A DNA stretch of 64,000 nt from SHWB01 sp050246875. GTDB lineage: Bacteria > Pseudomonadota > Alphaproteobacteria > UBA6615. The stretch is from positions 62,001-126,000 of the forward strand of contig JBFWVF010000005.1 in NCBI GenBank assembly GCA_050246875.1. The letters run 5' to 3'. Below the pieces are notes generated by a model that was not told the DNA's origin, did not search any database, and was given only the letters and a program-made list of their open reading frames with translations. Below, in pieces: positions 1 through 7,893 of this stretch (positions are counted from its first letter, which is position 1; each line of letters opens with the position of its first letter). The position numbers and the translations under genes were made by a program.

Positions 1-1
1 C

Positions 2-523
2 GTCGTGCTCGCGGTGGCGATCCTGACGCCGCTCTCGGCGGCCGGCGCGGCCCTGCACATCCTCGCCCACGCCTTCGGCAAGATCACGCTGTTCTTCGCC
101 GCCGGCGCCATCTACACGGCGGCGCACAAGACCGAGATCAGCCAGCTCGACGGCGTCGGCCGGGCCATGCCGTGGACGATGGCGGCTTTCGCCGTAGGCG
201 CGGCCAGCATGATCGGTATCCCGCCGACCGCCGGCTTCATGAGCAAGTGGTTCATCCTCGGTGCGGCGATGGACGCGCAGTCCTGGGTGGCGATCTTCGT
301 CATCGTCGCCTCGACGGCGCTGAACGCCGCCTACTTCGTGCCGATCGTCTACGTGGCCTTCTTCCGGCCGCTGGCGGCGCCGGAGCACGGTCATCACCAG
401 CATGGCGAGGCGCCCTGGCCGATCGTTCTGGCGCTGACCGTCACCGCGGCCGGCACGGTGCTGCTGTTCTTCTTCCCGGACGTGGGCCTCGGCCTCGCCC
501 GGCAGATGGTGGGAGGAGTGTGA
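2..523 (+). CDS. Proton-translocating antiporter subunit (MrpD/NuoM-N-like), C-terminal part
   Basis: The 5' end lies outside the window; the visible 173 codons are the C-terminal third of a polytopic inner-membrane subunit of the Mrp antiporter/complex I NuoM-NuoN family. The stretch HILAHAFGKITLFFAAGAI carries the conserved His and Lys of the proton-channel helix, and GIPPTAGFMSKW is the usual loop after it. Several hydrophobic segments follow, with a short His-rich loop (GHHQHG) before the last helix. It overlaps the next gene by one base (TGATG), so it is co-translated with the small membrane protein and the second large subunit downstream. Function is sodium or other cation/proton exchange by family; the ion is not readable here. 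Confidence 0.85.
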   Translation, partial: VVLAVAILTPLSAAGAALHILAHAFGKITLFFAAGAIYTAAHKTEISQLDGVGRAMPWTMAAFAVGAASMIGIPPTAGFMSKWFILGAAMDAQSWVAIFVIVASTALNAAYFVPIVYVAFFRPLAAPEHGHHQHGEAPWPIVLALTVTAAGTVLLFFFPDVGLGLARQMVGGV

Positions 524-762
524 TGGCCGACCACTGGTTGGTGCTGCCGCGCACGCGGCGCATTCTCTGGGGTATCTTCGCCGCGGTCCTCGCCGCGACG
601 GTGCTCGCCGAGCTGTTGGTCGAGCGGCACGCGCATTTCGGCATCGACGCCATCTTCGGCTTCAACGCCTGGTACGGCTTCGGTGGCTGCATCGTGCTGA
701 TCGTCTTCTCCAAGGTGCTCGGCGCCATGCTCAAGCGCACGGACACCTATTACGATGGCTGA
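523..762 (+). CDS. Small two-helix membrane protein of the antiporter cluster
   Basis: A 79-residue protein with two hydrophobic segments (about residues 14-30 and 46-68) separated by a short charged loop. The ATG at 523 overlaps the stop of the previous subunit and its own end overlaps the start of the next one by 8 bases, so it sits inside one translationally coupled operon. I do not recognise a named family; position and topology suggest a small accessory subunit of the antiporter complex, comparable to the small Mrp subunits. That role is inference. Confidence 0.75.
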   Translation: MADHWLVLPRTRRILWGIFAAVLAATVLAELLVERHAHFGIDAIFGFNAWYGFGGCIVLIVFSKVLGAMLKRTDTYYDG

Positions 763-2443
763 CATCGCCGCCATCCCGCCGGGCCTCCTGCTGGTCGCGG
801 CCGGTCTGGTCCTGCCGCTGCTGCGTGGCCGGGTACAGGATGCATTGGTGCTGGTGGCGCCGCTGGTCACACTGTGGCTGGTCTGGCAGGTGCCCGACGG
901 CGTCGCCTCCTCGGTCGTCCTGTTCGGCCACACGCTGGAGCCCGTCGAGGGCACGCGGCTCGGCCGGCTGTTCGCCACGGTGTTCTGCATCATGACCTTC
1001 GGCGGCGGGCTCTATGCCCTCGCCATCAAGCAGCCGCTGGAGCTGGCCGCCGCCTTCGTCTACGCCGGCAGCGCCGTCGGCGTGACGCTGGCCGGCGACC
1101 TCATCACGCTGCTGGTTTTCTGGGAGGTAATGGCGGTCGGCTCGACGCTCGTCGTCTGGTGCGGCGGTACCGACAAGGCGAAGGCCGCCGGCCTGCGCTA
1201 CCTTGCCGTTCATCTGCTGGGCGGCGTCGTGCTGATGGCGGGCATCGCCGGCGAGGTGCAGGCGACGGGGTCGGTCGAACTCGGCGCGCTGACGCTCGAC
1301 AGTCCGGCACGCTGGCTGATCCTCGCCGGCTTCCTGCTCAACGCCGGAGCGCCGCCGCTGTCGGCCTGGCTGCCCGACGCCTACCCGGAGGCGTCGCCCG
1401 CGGGCATGGTCTTCCTCTCGGCCTTCACCACCAAGACGGCCGTCTACGCCCTGCTCGTGACCTTCGCCGGCACGGAGCTGCTCGTCTGGGTCGGGCTCTA
1501 CATGGTGTTCTACGGGATCGTCTACGCGATCCTCGAGAACGACATGCGGCGCATCCTCGCCTATTCGATCGTCAACCAGGTCGGCTTCATGGTGACGGGC
1601 ATCGGGCTGGGCGGCGCGCTGGCGCTCAACGGCGCCGCCTCGCACGCCTTCGCCCACATTCTCTACAAGGCGCTGTTGCTGATGTCCGCCGGCGCGGTGC
1701 TGCACGCCACGGGCAAGCGCAAATGCACCGATCTCGGCGGCCTGTTCCGCACCATGCCGATCACGGCGACGCTCGGCATCGTCGGCGCGCTGTCGATCTC
1801 GGCCTTCCCGCTGACCTCGGGCTTCGTGTCGAAGTCGATGATTTCCGACGCTGCGGCCGGCGCGCATCTCACCTGGGTCTGGCTGCTGCTTGCGGCCGCC
1901 TCGGCCGGCGTTTTCCTGCACGCCGGCATCAAGTTCCCCTGGTTCGTCTTCTTCCAGAAGGATTCCGGCCTGCGGCCGCCCGAGGCGCCGATCCTCATGC
2001 GGCTGGCGATGGGCTTCTTCGCGCTGCTGTGCATCGGCCTCGGCGTCTGGCCGCAGCCGCTCTACGCTCTGCTGCCGTTCCCCGTCGACTATGTGCCCTA
2101 CACCGCCGACCACGTGGTGACACAGCTGCAACTGCTGCTGTTTTCGGGCCTTGCCTTCTTCGCCATGCTGCCGGCGCTGCGCCGCACCCTGACCATCACG
2201 CTGGACTGGGACTTTTTCTATCGCCGCTTTGCCAGCGTGGTGGCCGGCGAGTTCACCACCGAAAGCCTGCGGGCCGCGGCGCAGGCCGAGCGTGCTGCGG
2301 AACGACGGGCCCAGCGTTTCGTCGCCGGTCTCTACCGTCATCATGGCCCGGAGGGGATCTTGGCCCGTTCTTGGCCCACCGGCTCGATGGTGCTGTGGGT
2401 AGCGGTACTGCTGACTGCCTACCTGGTGCTGTTCTACCTGTAG
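755..2443 (+). CDS. Cation/proton antiporter subunit D-like (MrpD/NuoN family)
   Basis: A 562-residue polytopic membrane protein of the proton-conducting transporter family (Pfam Proton_antipo_M). The expected charged residues inside helices are visible: Glu in LLVFWEVMAVGS (about residue 128), Lys in TTKTAVYALLV (about 227) and Lys in HAFAHILYKALLLMSAG (about 305). These form the proton path shared by Mrp antiporters and complex I. The C-terminus has a soluble stretch rich in Ala, Arg and Glu (about 505-530) followed by a last helix. It is the third gene of a coupled operon with two other membrane subunits, so the complex contains at least two D-type subunits. Exact substrate is not determined. 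Confidence 0.88.
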   Translation: MADIAAIPPGLLLVAAGLVLPLLRGRVQDALVLVAPLVTLWLVWQVPDGVASSVVLFGHTLEPVEGTRLGRLFATVFCIMTFGGGLYALAIKQPLELAAAFVYAGSAVGVTLAGDLITLLVFWEVMAVGSTLVVWCGGTDKAKAAGLRYLAVHLLGGVVLMAGIAGEVQATGSVELGALTLDSPARWLILAGFLLNAGAPPLSAWLPDAYPEASPAGMVFLSAFTTKTAVYALLVTFAGTELLVWVGLYMVFYGIVYAILENDMRRILAYSIVNQVGFMVTGIGLGGALALNGAASHAFAHILYKALLLMSAGAVLHATGKRKCTDLGGLFRTMPITATLGIVGALSISAFPLTSGFVSKSMISDAAAGAHLTWVWLLLAAASAGVFLHAGIKFPWFVFFQKDSGLRPPEAPILMRLAMGFFALLCIGLGVWPQPLYALLPFPVDYVPYTADHVVTQLQLLLFSGLAFFAMLPALRRTLTITLDWDFFYRRFASVVAGEFTTESLRAAAQAERAAERRAQRFVAGLYRHHGPEGILARSWPTGSMVLWVAVLLTAYLVLFYL

Positions 2444-2536
2444 CCGGCCGTCGCCACTGGCGCCGGGGCGCGTCCGGGCCTATGTCCTGAGCGGCGGCCC
2501 GTGCGGCCCGCCGGGACGGAAGCGGACGGGCAGGCG

Positions 2537-4402
2537 ATGCCGAGGCGGCGGCGGAAGACGGACACCAGCGGCGATCCGCGCGAGGAATGGCACGGCCACG
2601 AGGCGCGTGCCCTGCGTACGTTGCTGCCCTATCTGTGGCCGGCCGACGAACCCGACATCAGGGCCCGCGTCGTTGCCGCGGTCGTGTTGCTGGTCGGCGC
2701 CAAGGTGGCGACAGTGCTCATTCCGGCCGCCTTCGGGCGGGCGCTCGACGCCCTCGACGTGCCGGGCGGGGCGCTGGTCGGCGTGCCGCTCGTCCTTATC
2801 CTCGGCTACGGCGCCCTGCGCGTCGCCTCGATGGCCTTCGGCGAATTGCGCGACTACCTCTTCGCCAAGGTCGGCCAGCGCGCCATCCGCACCGTGGCGT
2901 TGCAGGTCTTCCGCCATCTGCACGCGCTGTCGCTGGCCTTCCACCTCGAGCGGCGCACGGGCGGCCTCGCGCGGGCGATCGAGCGCGGCATCAAGGGCAT
3001 CGATTTCCTGCTGCGCTTCATGCTGTTCAACATCCTGCCGACGCTGGTCGAGATCGGCCTCGTCTGCGCCATCCTGTGGGCGGCCTTCGGCTGGGAGTTC
3101 GCCGCCGTCGTCGCCGTCACGCTGGGCACCTACATCGCCTTCACGCTGCTGGTCACCGAGTGGCGGCTGAAGTACCGCCGGGCGATGAACGAGAGCGACA
3201 GCCAGGCCAGCACCCATGCCATCGACAGCCTGCTCAACTTCGAGACGGTCAAGTATTTCGGCAACGAGGAGCACGAGGCGCGCCGCTACGACGTGTCGTT
3301 GCGGCGATACGAGACGGCGGCGGTGCGCAGCCTGACGACGCTGTCGCTGCTCAATATCGGCCAGGCCTTCGTCATCGCCGCCGGCCTCGTCACCATGCTC
3401 GTGCTGGCCGGCAACGGCGTCGTCTCCGGTGCCATGACCGTCGGCGACTTCTCGGCCGCCAACCTCTACCTGATGCAGCTCGCGGTGCCGCTCAACTTCC
3501 TCGGCTTCGTCTACCGCGAGATCAAGCAGTCGCTGGTCGACATGGAGCAGATGTTCGCGCTGCTGAAGGTCGAGCGGCAGATCGCCGACGCGCCGGATGC
3601 CGTGCCGCTGGCGCCGGGCGGCGGTACCGTGCGCTTCGAGGACGTGCATTTCGGCTACGATCCGCGCCGGCCGATCCTCAAAGGCGTGACGTTCGAGGTG
3701 CCGGCCGGGCGCACGCTGGCCATCGTCGGTGCCACCGGTGCCGGCAAGTCGACCATCCCGCGCCTGCTGTTCCGCTTCTGGGACGTCGCCTCGGGGCGCG
3801 TCACCATCGACGGGCAGGACGTGCGCGCGGTGACGCAGGACAGCCTGCGCGCCGCCATCGGCATCGTCCCGCAGGACACCGTGCTGTTCAACGACAGTAT
3901 CCGCTACAACATCCGCTATGGCCGTCCCGACGCGACTGACGAGGAGGTCTACGCGGCGGCGAAGCTGGCCCAGGTCCACGATTTCGTCACGAGCCTGCCG
4001 GATGGCTACGACACCCGCGTCGGCGAGCGCGGCCTCAAGCTGTCGGGCGGCGAGAAGCAGCGCGTCGCTATCGCCCGCACCATCGTCAAGGGCCCACGCA
4101 TCCTCGTCTTCGACGAGGCGACCTCGGCGCTCGACACGCACACCGAGAAGGAAATCCAGGCGGCGCTGGCGCGCGTTTCGGCGGACCGTACGACGCTGGT
4201 CATCGCCCATCGCCTGTCGACTGTGGTCGACGCCGACGAGATCATCGTCATCGACGACGGGCGCATCGTCGAGCGCGGCCGCCACCATGCGCTGCTGGCG
4301 CAGGGCGGCCGATACGCGCATCTGTGGACGCGCCAGCAGGAGGCCGCGGCGCGCGACGGCGCGGACGCGCCGGCGACCGCCGAGCCGGTCGCCGCGCAGT
4401 AG
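2537..4402 (+). CDS. Atm1/HMT1-type ABC exporter (fused TMD-NBD)
   Basis: A 621-residue half-transporter: six-helix transmembrane domain (about residues 35-310), then an ATPase domain with Walker A GATGAGKST (about 397-405), signature LSGGEKQR and Walker B ILVFDEATSALD (about 520). The cytoplasmic loop SQASTHAIDSLLNFETVKYF is diagnostic of the Atm1/ABCB7/HMT1 group, which exports glutathione conjugates such as glutathione persulfide or metal-glutathione complexes. Walker A is followed by Ile-Pro rather than the common Ile-Ala. ATG 2537 is preferred; an in-frame GTG at 2501 would add 12 residues of low-complexity sequence. It ends tail to tail with a glutathione S-transferase gene one base away; a shared link to glutathione is a reasonable but unproven inference. 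Confidence 0.9.
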   Translation: MPRRRRKTDTSGDPREEWHGHEARALRTLLPYLWPADEPDIRARVVAAVVLLVGAKVATVLIPAAFGRALDALDVPGGALVGVPLVLILGYGALRVASMAFGELRDYLFAKVGQRAIRTVALQVFRHLHALSLAFHLERRTGGLARAIERGIKGIDFLLRFMLFNILPTLVEIGLVCAILWAAFGWEFAAVVAVTLGTYIAFTLLVTEWRLKYRRAMNESDSQASTHAIDSLLNFETVKYFGNEEHEARRYDVSLRRYETAAVRSLTTLSLLNIGQAFVIAAGLVTMLVLAGNGVVSGAMTVGDFSAANLYLMQLAVPLNFLGFVYREIKQSLVDMEQMFALLKVERQIADAPDAVPLAPGGGTVRFEDVHFGYDPRRPILKGVTFEVPAGRTLAIVGATGAGKSTIPRLLFRFWDVASGRVTIDGQDVRAVTQDSLRAAIGIVPQDTVLFNDSIRYNIRYGRPDATDEEVYAAAKLAQVHDFVTSLPDGYDTRVGERGLKLSGGEKQRVAIARTIVKGPRILVFDEATSALDTHTEKEIQAALARVSADRTTLVIAHRLSTVVDADEIIVIDDGRIVERGRHHALLAQGGRYAHLWTRQQEAAARDGADAPATAEPVAAQ

Positions 4403-5080
4403 CTATTCCGCCGCTTCCGCCGCGTCGATCAGCGAAGCGACGTAGAAACCGCGACGCTTGTAGTTGGCGATGAAGCGGTCGCCGATGTCGGCCACCACCG
4501 CGCCGGTCACGCGTTCGTCCGCCAGCAGCGTCTTCCCCCAGGCGGCGACGCGCGGGAACTCGTCGAGCAGTCCCGTCTTCAGCCAGCGGTCGCAGAAGGC
4601 AAAGCGCTGCAGGAAGGGCGCGTAGGCGCAGTCGACGAGGCTCAGCGCGGCGCCGTTGAAGAACGGGCCGCCGCCGAGCGCCTCCTCGACCCGGCCCAAA
4701 GCCTTCCGCGCGGCCGGCAGGGCGGCGTCGACCTCGGCACGCGACTTGGCGTAGGTCACGCCCGCCAGTGCGTCGGCGAAGGTCGGCACGTAGTCTGTCC
4801 ATGCCCGGTTGCGCGCGCGCCGGATCGGGTCTTCAGGGTGCAGGCGCGGCGCCACCGTCTCGTCGAGGAACTCGGCGATCGCGTTGGACTCGAACAGGAT
4901 CTCATCGTCGACCTTGAGCACCGGCACCTTGCCGTGCGGCGAGATCGCGAGAAACCAGTCGGGCTTGTCCTGCAGGTCGATATAGGTGACGTCGAAGTCC
5001 ACGTTCTTGGCGCGCATGGCAATCACGGCCCGCTGCACCCATGGTCACGTGAACGAACTGATCAGGTGATATTTCGCCAT
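4403..5080 (-). CDS. Glutathione S-transferase with in-frame TGA at the catalytic Cys position (candidate selenoprotein)
   Basis: Read from ATG 5080 the frame gives MAKYHLISSFT, then TGA (5047-5045), then PWVQRAVIAM and on without interruption to the stop at 4403: 225 codons counting the TGA. The GST N-terminal thioredoxin-like domain spans about residues 4-82 (GKVPVLKVDD and the ESNAIAEFLDE glutathione-binding motif are clear) and the alpha-helical C-terminal domain about 90-205. Bacterial relatives carry CPWVQ here, so the TGA replaces exactly the catalytic Cys. An AGAGGA Shine-Dalgarno lies 7-8 bases before ATG 5080, and the residues before the TGA match the family, so the upstream part is real coding sequence. 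Readings: Sec insertion (favoured), nonsense mutation, or TGC/TGT miscalled as TGA. Without Sec insertion only a truncated protein from GTG 5038, lacking the first strand and active site, could be made. Confidence 0.8.
5009..5039 (-). promoter_or_regulatory. Possible bacterial SECIS hairpin after the GST TGA
   Basis: Counting bases after the TGA on the minus strand, positions 6-10 pair with 32-36, 12-13 with 30-31, and 15-17 with 25-27, with a bulged A at 11 and a small internal loop (14 / 28-29). The 7-base apical loop (positions 18-24, CGUGAUU; genome 5021-5027) has G as its second base and begins 17 bases after the UGA. Bacterial SECIS elements are described as hairpins directly after the UGA with a G in the first two loop positions. 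In DNA this GC-rich a hairpin can arise by chance, and a competing CAUGG/CCAUG stem exists. Confidence 0.4.
5045..5047 (-). other. In-frame TGA at the CPWV catalytic Cys codon, candidate Sec codon
   Basis: This is codon 12 of the GST frame starting at 5080. It is flanked by conserved family residues on both sides (SSFT before, PWVQ after). No other in-frame stop is present before 4403. TGA differs from either Cys codon by a single base. Confidence 0.6.
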
Positions 5081-5161
5081 GGCGACATCCTCTCGAAGCG
5101 ACTGTCGACTCTATTGCGTGCGGCATCCGCGTGTCGACCCGGTCGCGGCGTGGCGCTTTTT

Positions 5162-5180
5162 CCTCTCCCGCAGGGAGAGG
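5162..5180. repeat. Short palindromic repeat (CCTCTCCC / GGGAGAGG)
   Basis: Perfect 8-bp arms around a 3-base loop (GCA), in the gap between the GST start and the end of the thiamine-precursor transporter operon. The same arms recur twice at 22222-22265. The T run lies on the wrong side for it to be an intrinsic terminator of the minus-strand thiY gene, so it is listed as a dispersed palindromic repeat. Confidence 0.65.
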
Positions 5181-5208
5181 GACGAATCCGCGATGGAAGA
5201 CGAAGCCG

Positions 5209-6147
5209 TTACCGCAACTCCACGGCGTATTTCTCGACCGGCAGCGCTTCCTTGATCAGCCCGGTGCCCTTGAGGAACTCGGCGAAGCGGGCGTAGCGCC
5301 GCGTATCGAGCGCGGCCGGGCGCAGCGCGAAGCGGGGCAGGGTGTCCTTCCAGGCCCGCCGGTTCAGCTCGTCGTCGAGATCCCTGTTGGCGGCGATGAA
5401 CAGCTTCCAGCTTTCGTCCGGGTGGTTGACGAGATACATCGTGCCGGCCTCGACGGCATCGATGAAGGCGCGCAGCTTCGCGTCGCCCGTCCGGTCGGGC
5501 CGCGCGACGAAGATCAGCTCGTCGTAGGGCGGCACGCCTTCCTCCTCGGGGTAGAAGGCGCGGCCGGGGCGTTTCTCGATGTCCATCTGGTTCAGTTCGA
5601 AGTTGCGGAAAGCGCCGATCACGGCATCGACCTGGCCGGCGAACAGTGCCGGCGACAGCGAGAAGTTGACGTTCACCATCGTCACGTCCCGCGTCGTCAG
5701 GCCGTGGCCGGCGAGCATGGCGCCGAGCAGGGCTTCCTCGAAGCCGCCGACCGAGAAGCCGACCTTGCGGCCCTTGAGGTCGGCGATGCCCTTCACTGGT
5801 CCGTTCGCCAGCACCACCAGCGTGTTGAGCGGCGTCGCCACCAGCGTGCCGATGCGGACCAGCGGCAGCCCTTCGCCGACCTGCATGTGAAGTTGCGGCT
5901 GGTAGGAGAGCGCGATGTCGCCCTTGCCGGCGGCGACCAGCTTGGGCGGATCGTTGGGGTCGGCGGGGGCGATGAATTCGACCTCCAGCCCGCGCCGGGC
6001 GAACTCGCCGCGTCCGGCGGCGACATAGAGCGGCGCATGGTCCGGGTTGACGAACCAGTCGAGCAGCACCGTCAGCTTGTCGGCGGCGGCCGCCGGCGAG
6101 GTGGCCAGCGCGAGGGCGGCGGCGAGGGCGGGGAGGAGGGCGCGCAT
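5209..6147 (-). CDS. thiY: Thiamine-precursor ABC transporter, substrate-binding protein (ThiY/NMT1-THI5-like)
   Basis: A 312-residue periplasmic protein with a signal peptide (about residues 1-22, cleaved near SPAAAADK). The body matches the NMT1/THI5-like family: LLDWFVNPDHAPLYVA near the N-terminus is the hallmark of ThiY-type proteins that bind hydroxymethyl- or formylamino-pyrimidine precursors of thiamine. Third gene of the operon thiZ-thiX-thiY under a TPP riboswitch, which strongly supports pyrimidine uptake. ATG 6147 is preferred because AGGAG lies just upstream; an in-frame ATG at 6177 overlaps the permease stop (ATGA) and would add 10 residues. No tenA-like gene follows. Confidence 0.85.
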   Translation of the reverse strand: MRALLPALAAALALATSPAAAADKLTVLLDWFVNPDHAPLYVAAGRGEFARRGLEVEFIAPADPNDPPKLVAAGKGDIALSYQPQLHMQVGEGLPLVRIGTLVATPLNTLVVLANGPVKGIADLKGRKVGFSVGGFEEALLGAMLAGHGLTTRDVTMVNVNFSLSPALFAGQVDAVIGAFRNFELNQMDIEKRPGRAFYPEEEGVPPYDELIFVARPDRTGDAKLRAFIDAVEAGTMYLVNHPDESWKLFIAANRDLDDELNRRAWKDTLPRFALRPAALDTRRYARFAEFLKGTGLIKEALPVEKYAVELR

Positions 6148-6173
6148 CGGGGTTCTCCTGGTCTTCGTGCCTG

Positions 6174-6932
6174 TCATGGGGTGCGGGACGGTTCGCTGTC
6201 GGGCTGCCACGGCAGCAGGCGGCGCAGCAGGGCGTCGATCGTGAACCACAGAAGCACGGCGAGCAGCGCCAGCACGAACAGCGCGGCGAACATGGCCGGC
6301 GTCTGCACGCGGGCGTTCATCAGCAGCATGTAGTGGCCGAGACCGCCGGAGGCGCCGACCCATTCGCCGACCACGGCGCCGATCGGCGCCACGGCGGCGG
6401 CGACGCGCAGGCCGGAGGCGAAGGCCGGCAGGGCGGCCGGCAGCCTGATTTGGAGAAGGGTCGCCGCGTTCGACGCGCCCATCGTGCGGGCGAGGTCGAG
6501 CCAGCCTGTCTCGGTGCGGCGCAGCCCGTCGTAGAAGGCGGCGGTGACGGGGAAGTAGATGATCAGCGTCGCCATCGCGACCTTCGGCGCGAGGCCGTAG
6601 CCGAACCACAGCACCAGCACCGGCGCCAGCGCGAATACCGGCACCGCCTGCGAGACCACGAGCACCGGCAGCAGCCAGGTCCGCGCCGCCCGGACGGTCG
6701 CCATGACGAGGGCGCTGGCCGCGCCGAGCAGCGTGCCGAAGACAAGGCCGAGAACGATCTCCAGCAGCGTCAGCATGGCGTGCGCGGCGAGCGTGTCGGC
6801 GCGCTCGACCAGCATCTCGGCGACCAGCAGCGGCGGCGGCAGGATGAAGCGCGGCAGGCCGAAGACGGTCACCACGGCCTGCCAGACGACGATCAGGCCG
6901 GCGAACACGATGAATGGCCGCGCGTACCTCAT
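6174..6932 (-). CDS. thiX: Thiamine-precursor ABC transporter, permease (ThiX-like)
   Basis: A 252-residue inner-membrane permease of the BPD_transp_1 family with about six hydrophobic helices. The EAA loop, which contacts the ATPase, reads roughly DLARTMGASNAATLLQIRLP (about residues 148-167). Its ATG overlaps the stop of the ATPase gene by 4 bases (ATGA). Substrate assignment comes from the operon: TPP riboswitch upstream and a ThiY-like binding protein downstream. Confidence 0.85.
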   Translation of the reverse strand: MRYARPFIVFAGLIVVWQAVVTVFGLPRFILPPPLLVAEMLVERADTLAAHAMLTLLEIVLGLVFGTLLGAASALVMATVRAARTWLLPVLVVSQAVPVFALAPVLVLWFGYGLAPKVAMATLIIYFPVTAAFYDGLRRTETGWLDLARTMGASNAATLLQIRLPAALPAFASGLRVAAAVAPIGAVVGEWVGASGGLGHYMLLMNARVQTPAMFAALFVLALLAVLLWFTIDALLRRLLPWQPDSEPSRTP

Positions 6933-7711
6933 GCCACCGGCTCCGGCGTCGCGGCGAGGCGCTGCAGCAGTGTCTGGTAAAGCGCCAGCAGGGCGGGATC
7001 GGTCAACGGTCGTGGCGGCGTGCCGGGTACGTCGAGTGCCGGCGACAGGGTCGCCGGACGCCCGGCGAGCACCACCACGCGGTCGCCCAGGCGCAGCGCC
7101 TCCATCGGGTCGTGCGTCACCAGCAGCACGGTGCGGCCGGCGAGCAGGCGGCGGGCCATCTCCTGCAGGCGGGCGCGGGTGATGGCGTCGAGGGCGGAGA
7201 ACGGCTCGTCCATGAGGACGACGGGGCGGTCCTCCATCAGCGTGCGCGCCAGCGCCACGCGCTGCCGCTCGCCACCCGAAAGGGCACGCGGGCGGGCGCC
7301 GGTACGGTCGGCGAGGCCGACCTCGGCCAGCAACGCCATGGCGCGCTCACGATCTGGCGTCTCGCCGCGCAGCCGCGCGCCGAGCAGCACGTTGCCAAGC
7401 ACGTCGAGCCACGGCAGCAGCAGATCCTGCTGCGCCATCCACGCGACGCGGCCGGCGAGCGGCTTGCCATCGCCGGCGGCGACGATCGTGCCCGGCGAGG
7501 GATCGGCGAGGCCGGCGACGAGGCGCAACAGGGTCGTCTTGCCGACGCCCGAGGGGCCGACCAGACAGGTCCAGGTGCCGGCAGGCAGCTCGAGCGCGAG
7601 GCCGTCGAACAGGGCGGTGCCGGCGAAATCCAGCCGCGCCCCGACGATCGACACGCCGACGCGCGCGGCGGGCGCCACGACGGACGATGGACTGTTCCCC
7701 TGCCCGGTCAC
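6929..7711 (-). CDS. thiZ: Thiamine-precursor ABC transporter, ATP-binding protein (ThiZ-like)
   Basis: A 260-residue ABC ATPase with Walker A GPSGVGKTT (residues 52-60), Q-loop region MAQQDLLLPWL, signature ALSGGERQR and Walker B VVLMDEPFSALD. GTG 7711 is chosen because the longer frame (to 7828) would translate the TPP riboswitch, and because GGGAGG, the last part of the riboswitch, lies about 11 bases upstream and can serve as ribosome-binding site. It is the first gene of the operon and is coupled to the permease by a 4-base overlap. Confidence 0.85.
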   Translation of the reverse strand: MTGQGNSPSSVVAPAARVGVSIVGARLDFAGTALFDGLALELPAGTWTCLVGPSGVGKTTLLRLVAGLADPSPGTIVAAGDGKPLAGRVAWMAQQDLLLPWLDVLGNVLLGARLRGETPDRERAMALLAEVGLADRTGARPRALSGGERQRVALARTLMEDRPVVLMDEPFSALDAITRARLQEMARRLLAGRTVLLVTHDPMEALRLGDRVVVLAGRPATLSPALDVPGTPPRPLTDPALLALYQTLLQRLAATPEPVA

Positions 7712-7721
7712 GGGACCGCGC

Positions 7722-7808
7722 CTCCCTTCGCCGGTACTAACCGGATCAGGTTCGTGGGGTCGTCCCGCCGCGGTGGCGGGACCTCTCAGCCTCTGGTGGG
7801 CTCCCCCG
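7722..7808 (-). promoter_or_regulatory. TPP (THI-box) riboswitch
   Basis: On the minus strand the conserved blocks occur in order: GGGGGAGCCC, CTGAGA (7789-7784), a variable GC-rich hairpin (CCCGCC/GGCGGG), ACCTGATCCGG (7751-7741), then TAGTACCGGCGAAGGGAGG. These are the TPP-contacting sequences of the THI-box aptamer. The final GGGAGG both closes the P1 region and is the likely ribosome-binding site of thiZ, so TPP binding should hide it and repress translation, as is usual for proteobacterial TPP riboswitches. No terminator hairpin with a U run is seen. Confidence 0.92.
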
Positions 7809-7893
7809 GCTGACGGCACTATGACCACGGCGTGACGGTGGCGTCAACGCGGCGGCATTGCCGGCCGGTGTGCCGCCGCGCTAGTCACGGTGC

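Noticed and set aside
4902..5126. Alternative minus-strand frame over the GST start that avoids the TGA
   Set aside because: It gives an Arg/His-rich peptide without homology and loses the GST frame; a frameshift does not explain the data because the conserved frame is the same on both sides of the TGA.
5157..5180. Intrinsic terminator for the thiamine-precursor operon
   Set aside because: The T run precedes the hairpin on the plus strand, so on the minus strand it is an A run; it is not a terminator for thiY.
7712..7828. N-terminal extension of the ThiZ ATPase to 7828
   Set aside because: It would translate the TPP riboswitch; the residues have no ABC-ATPase character.
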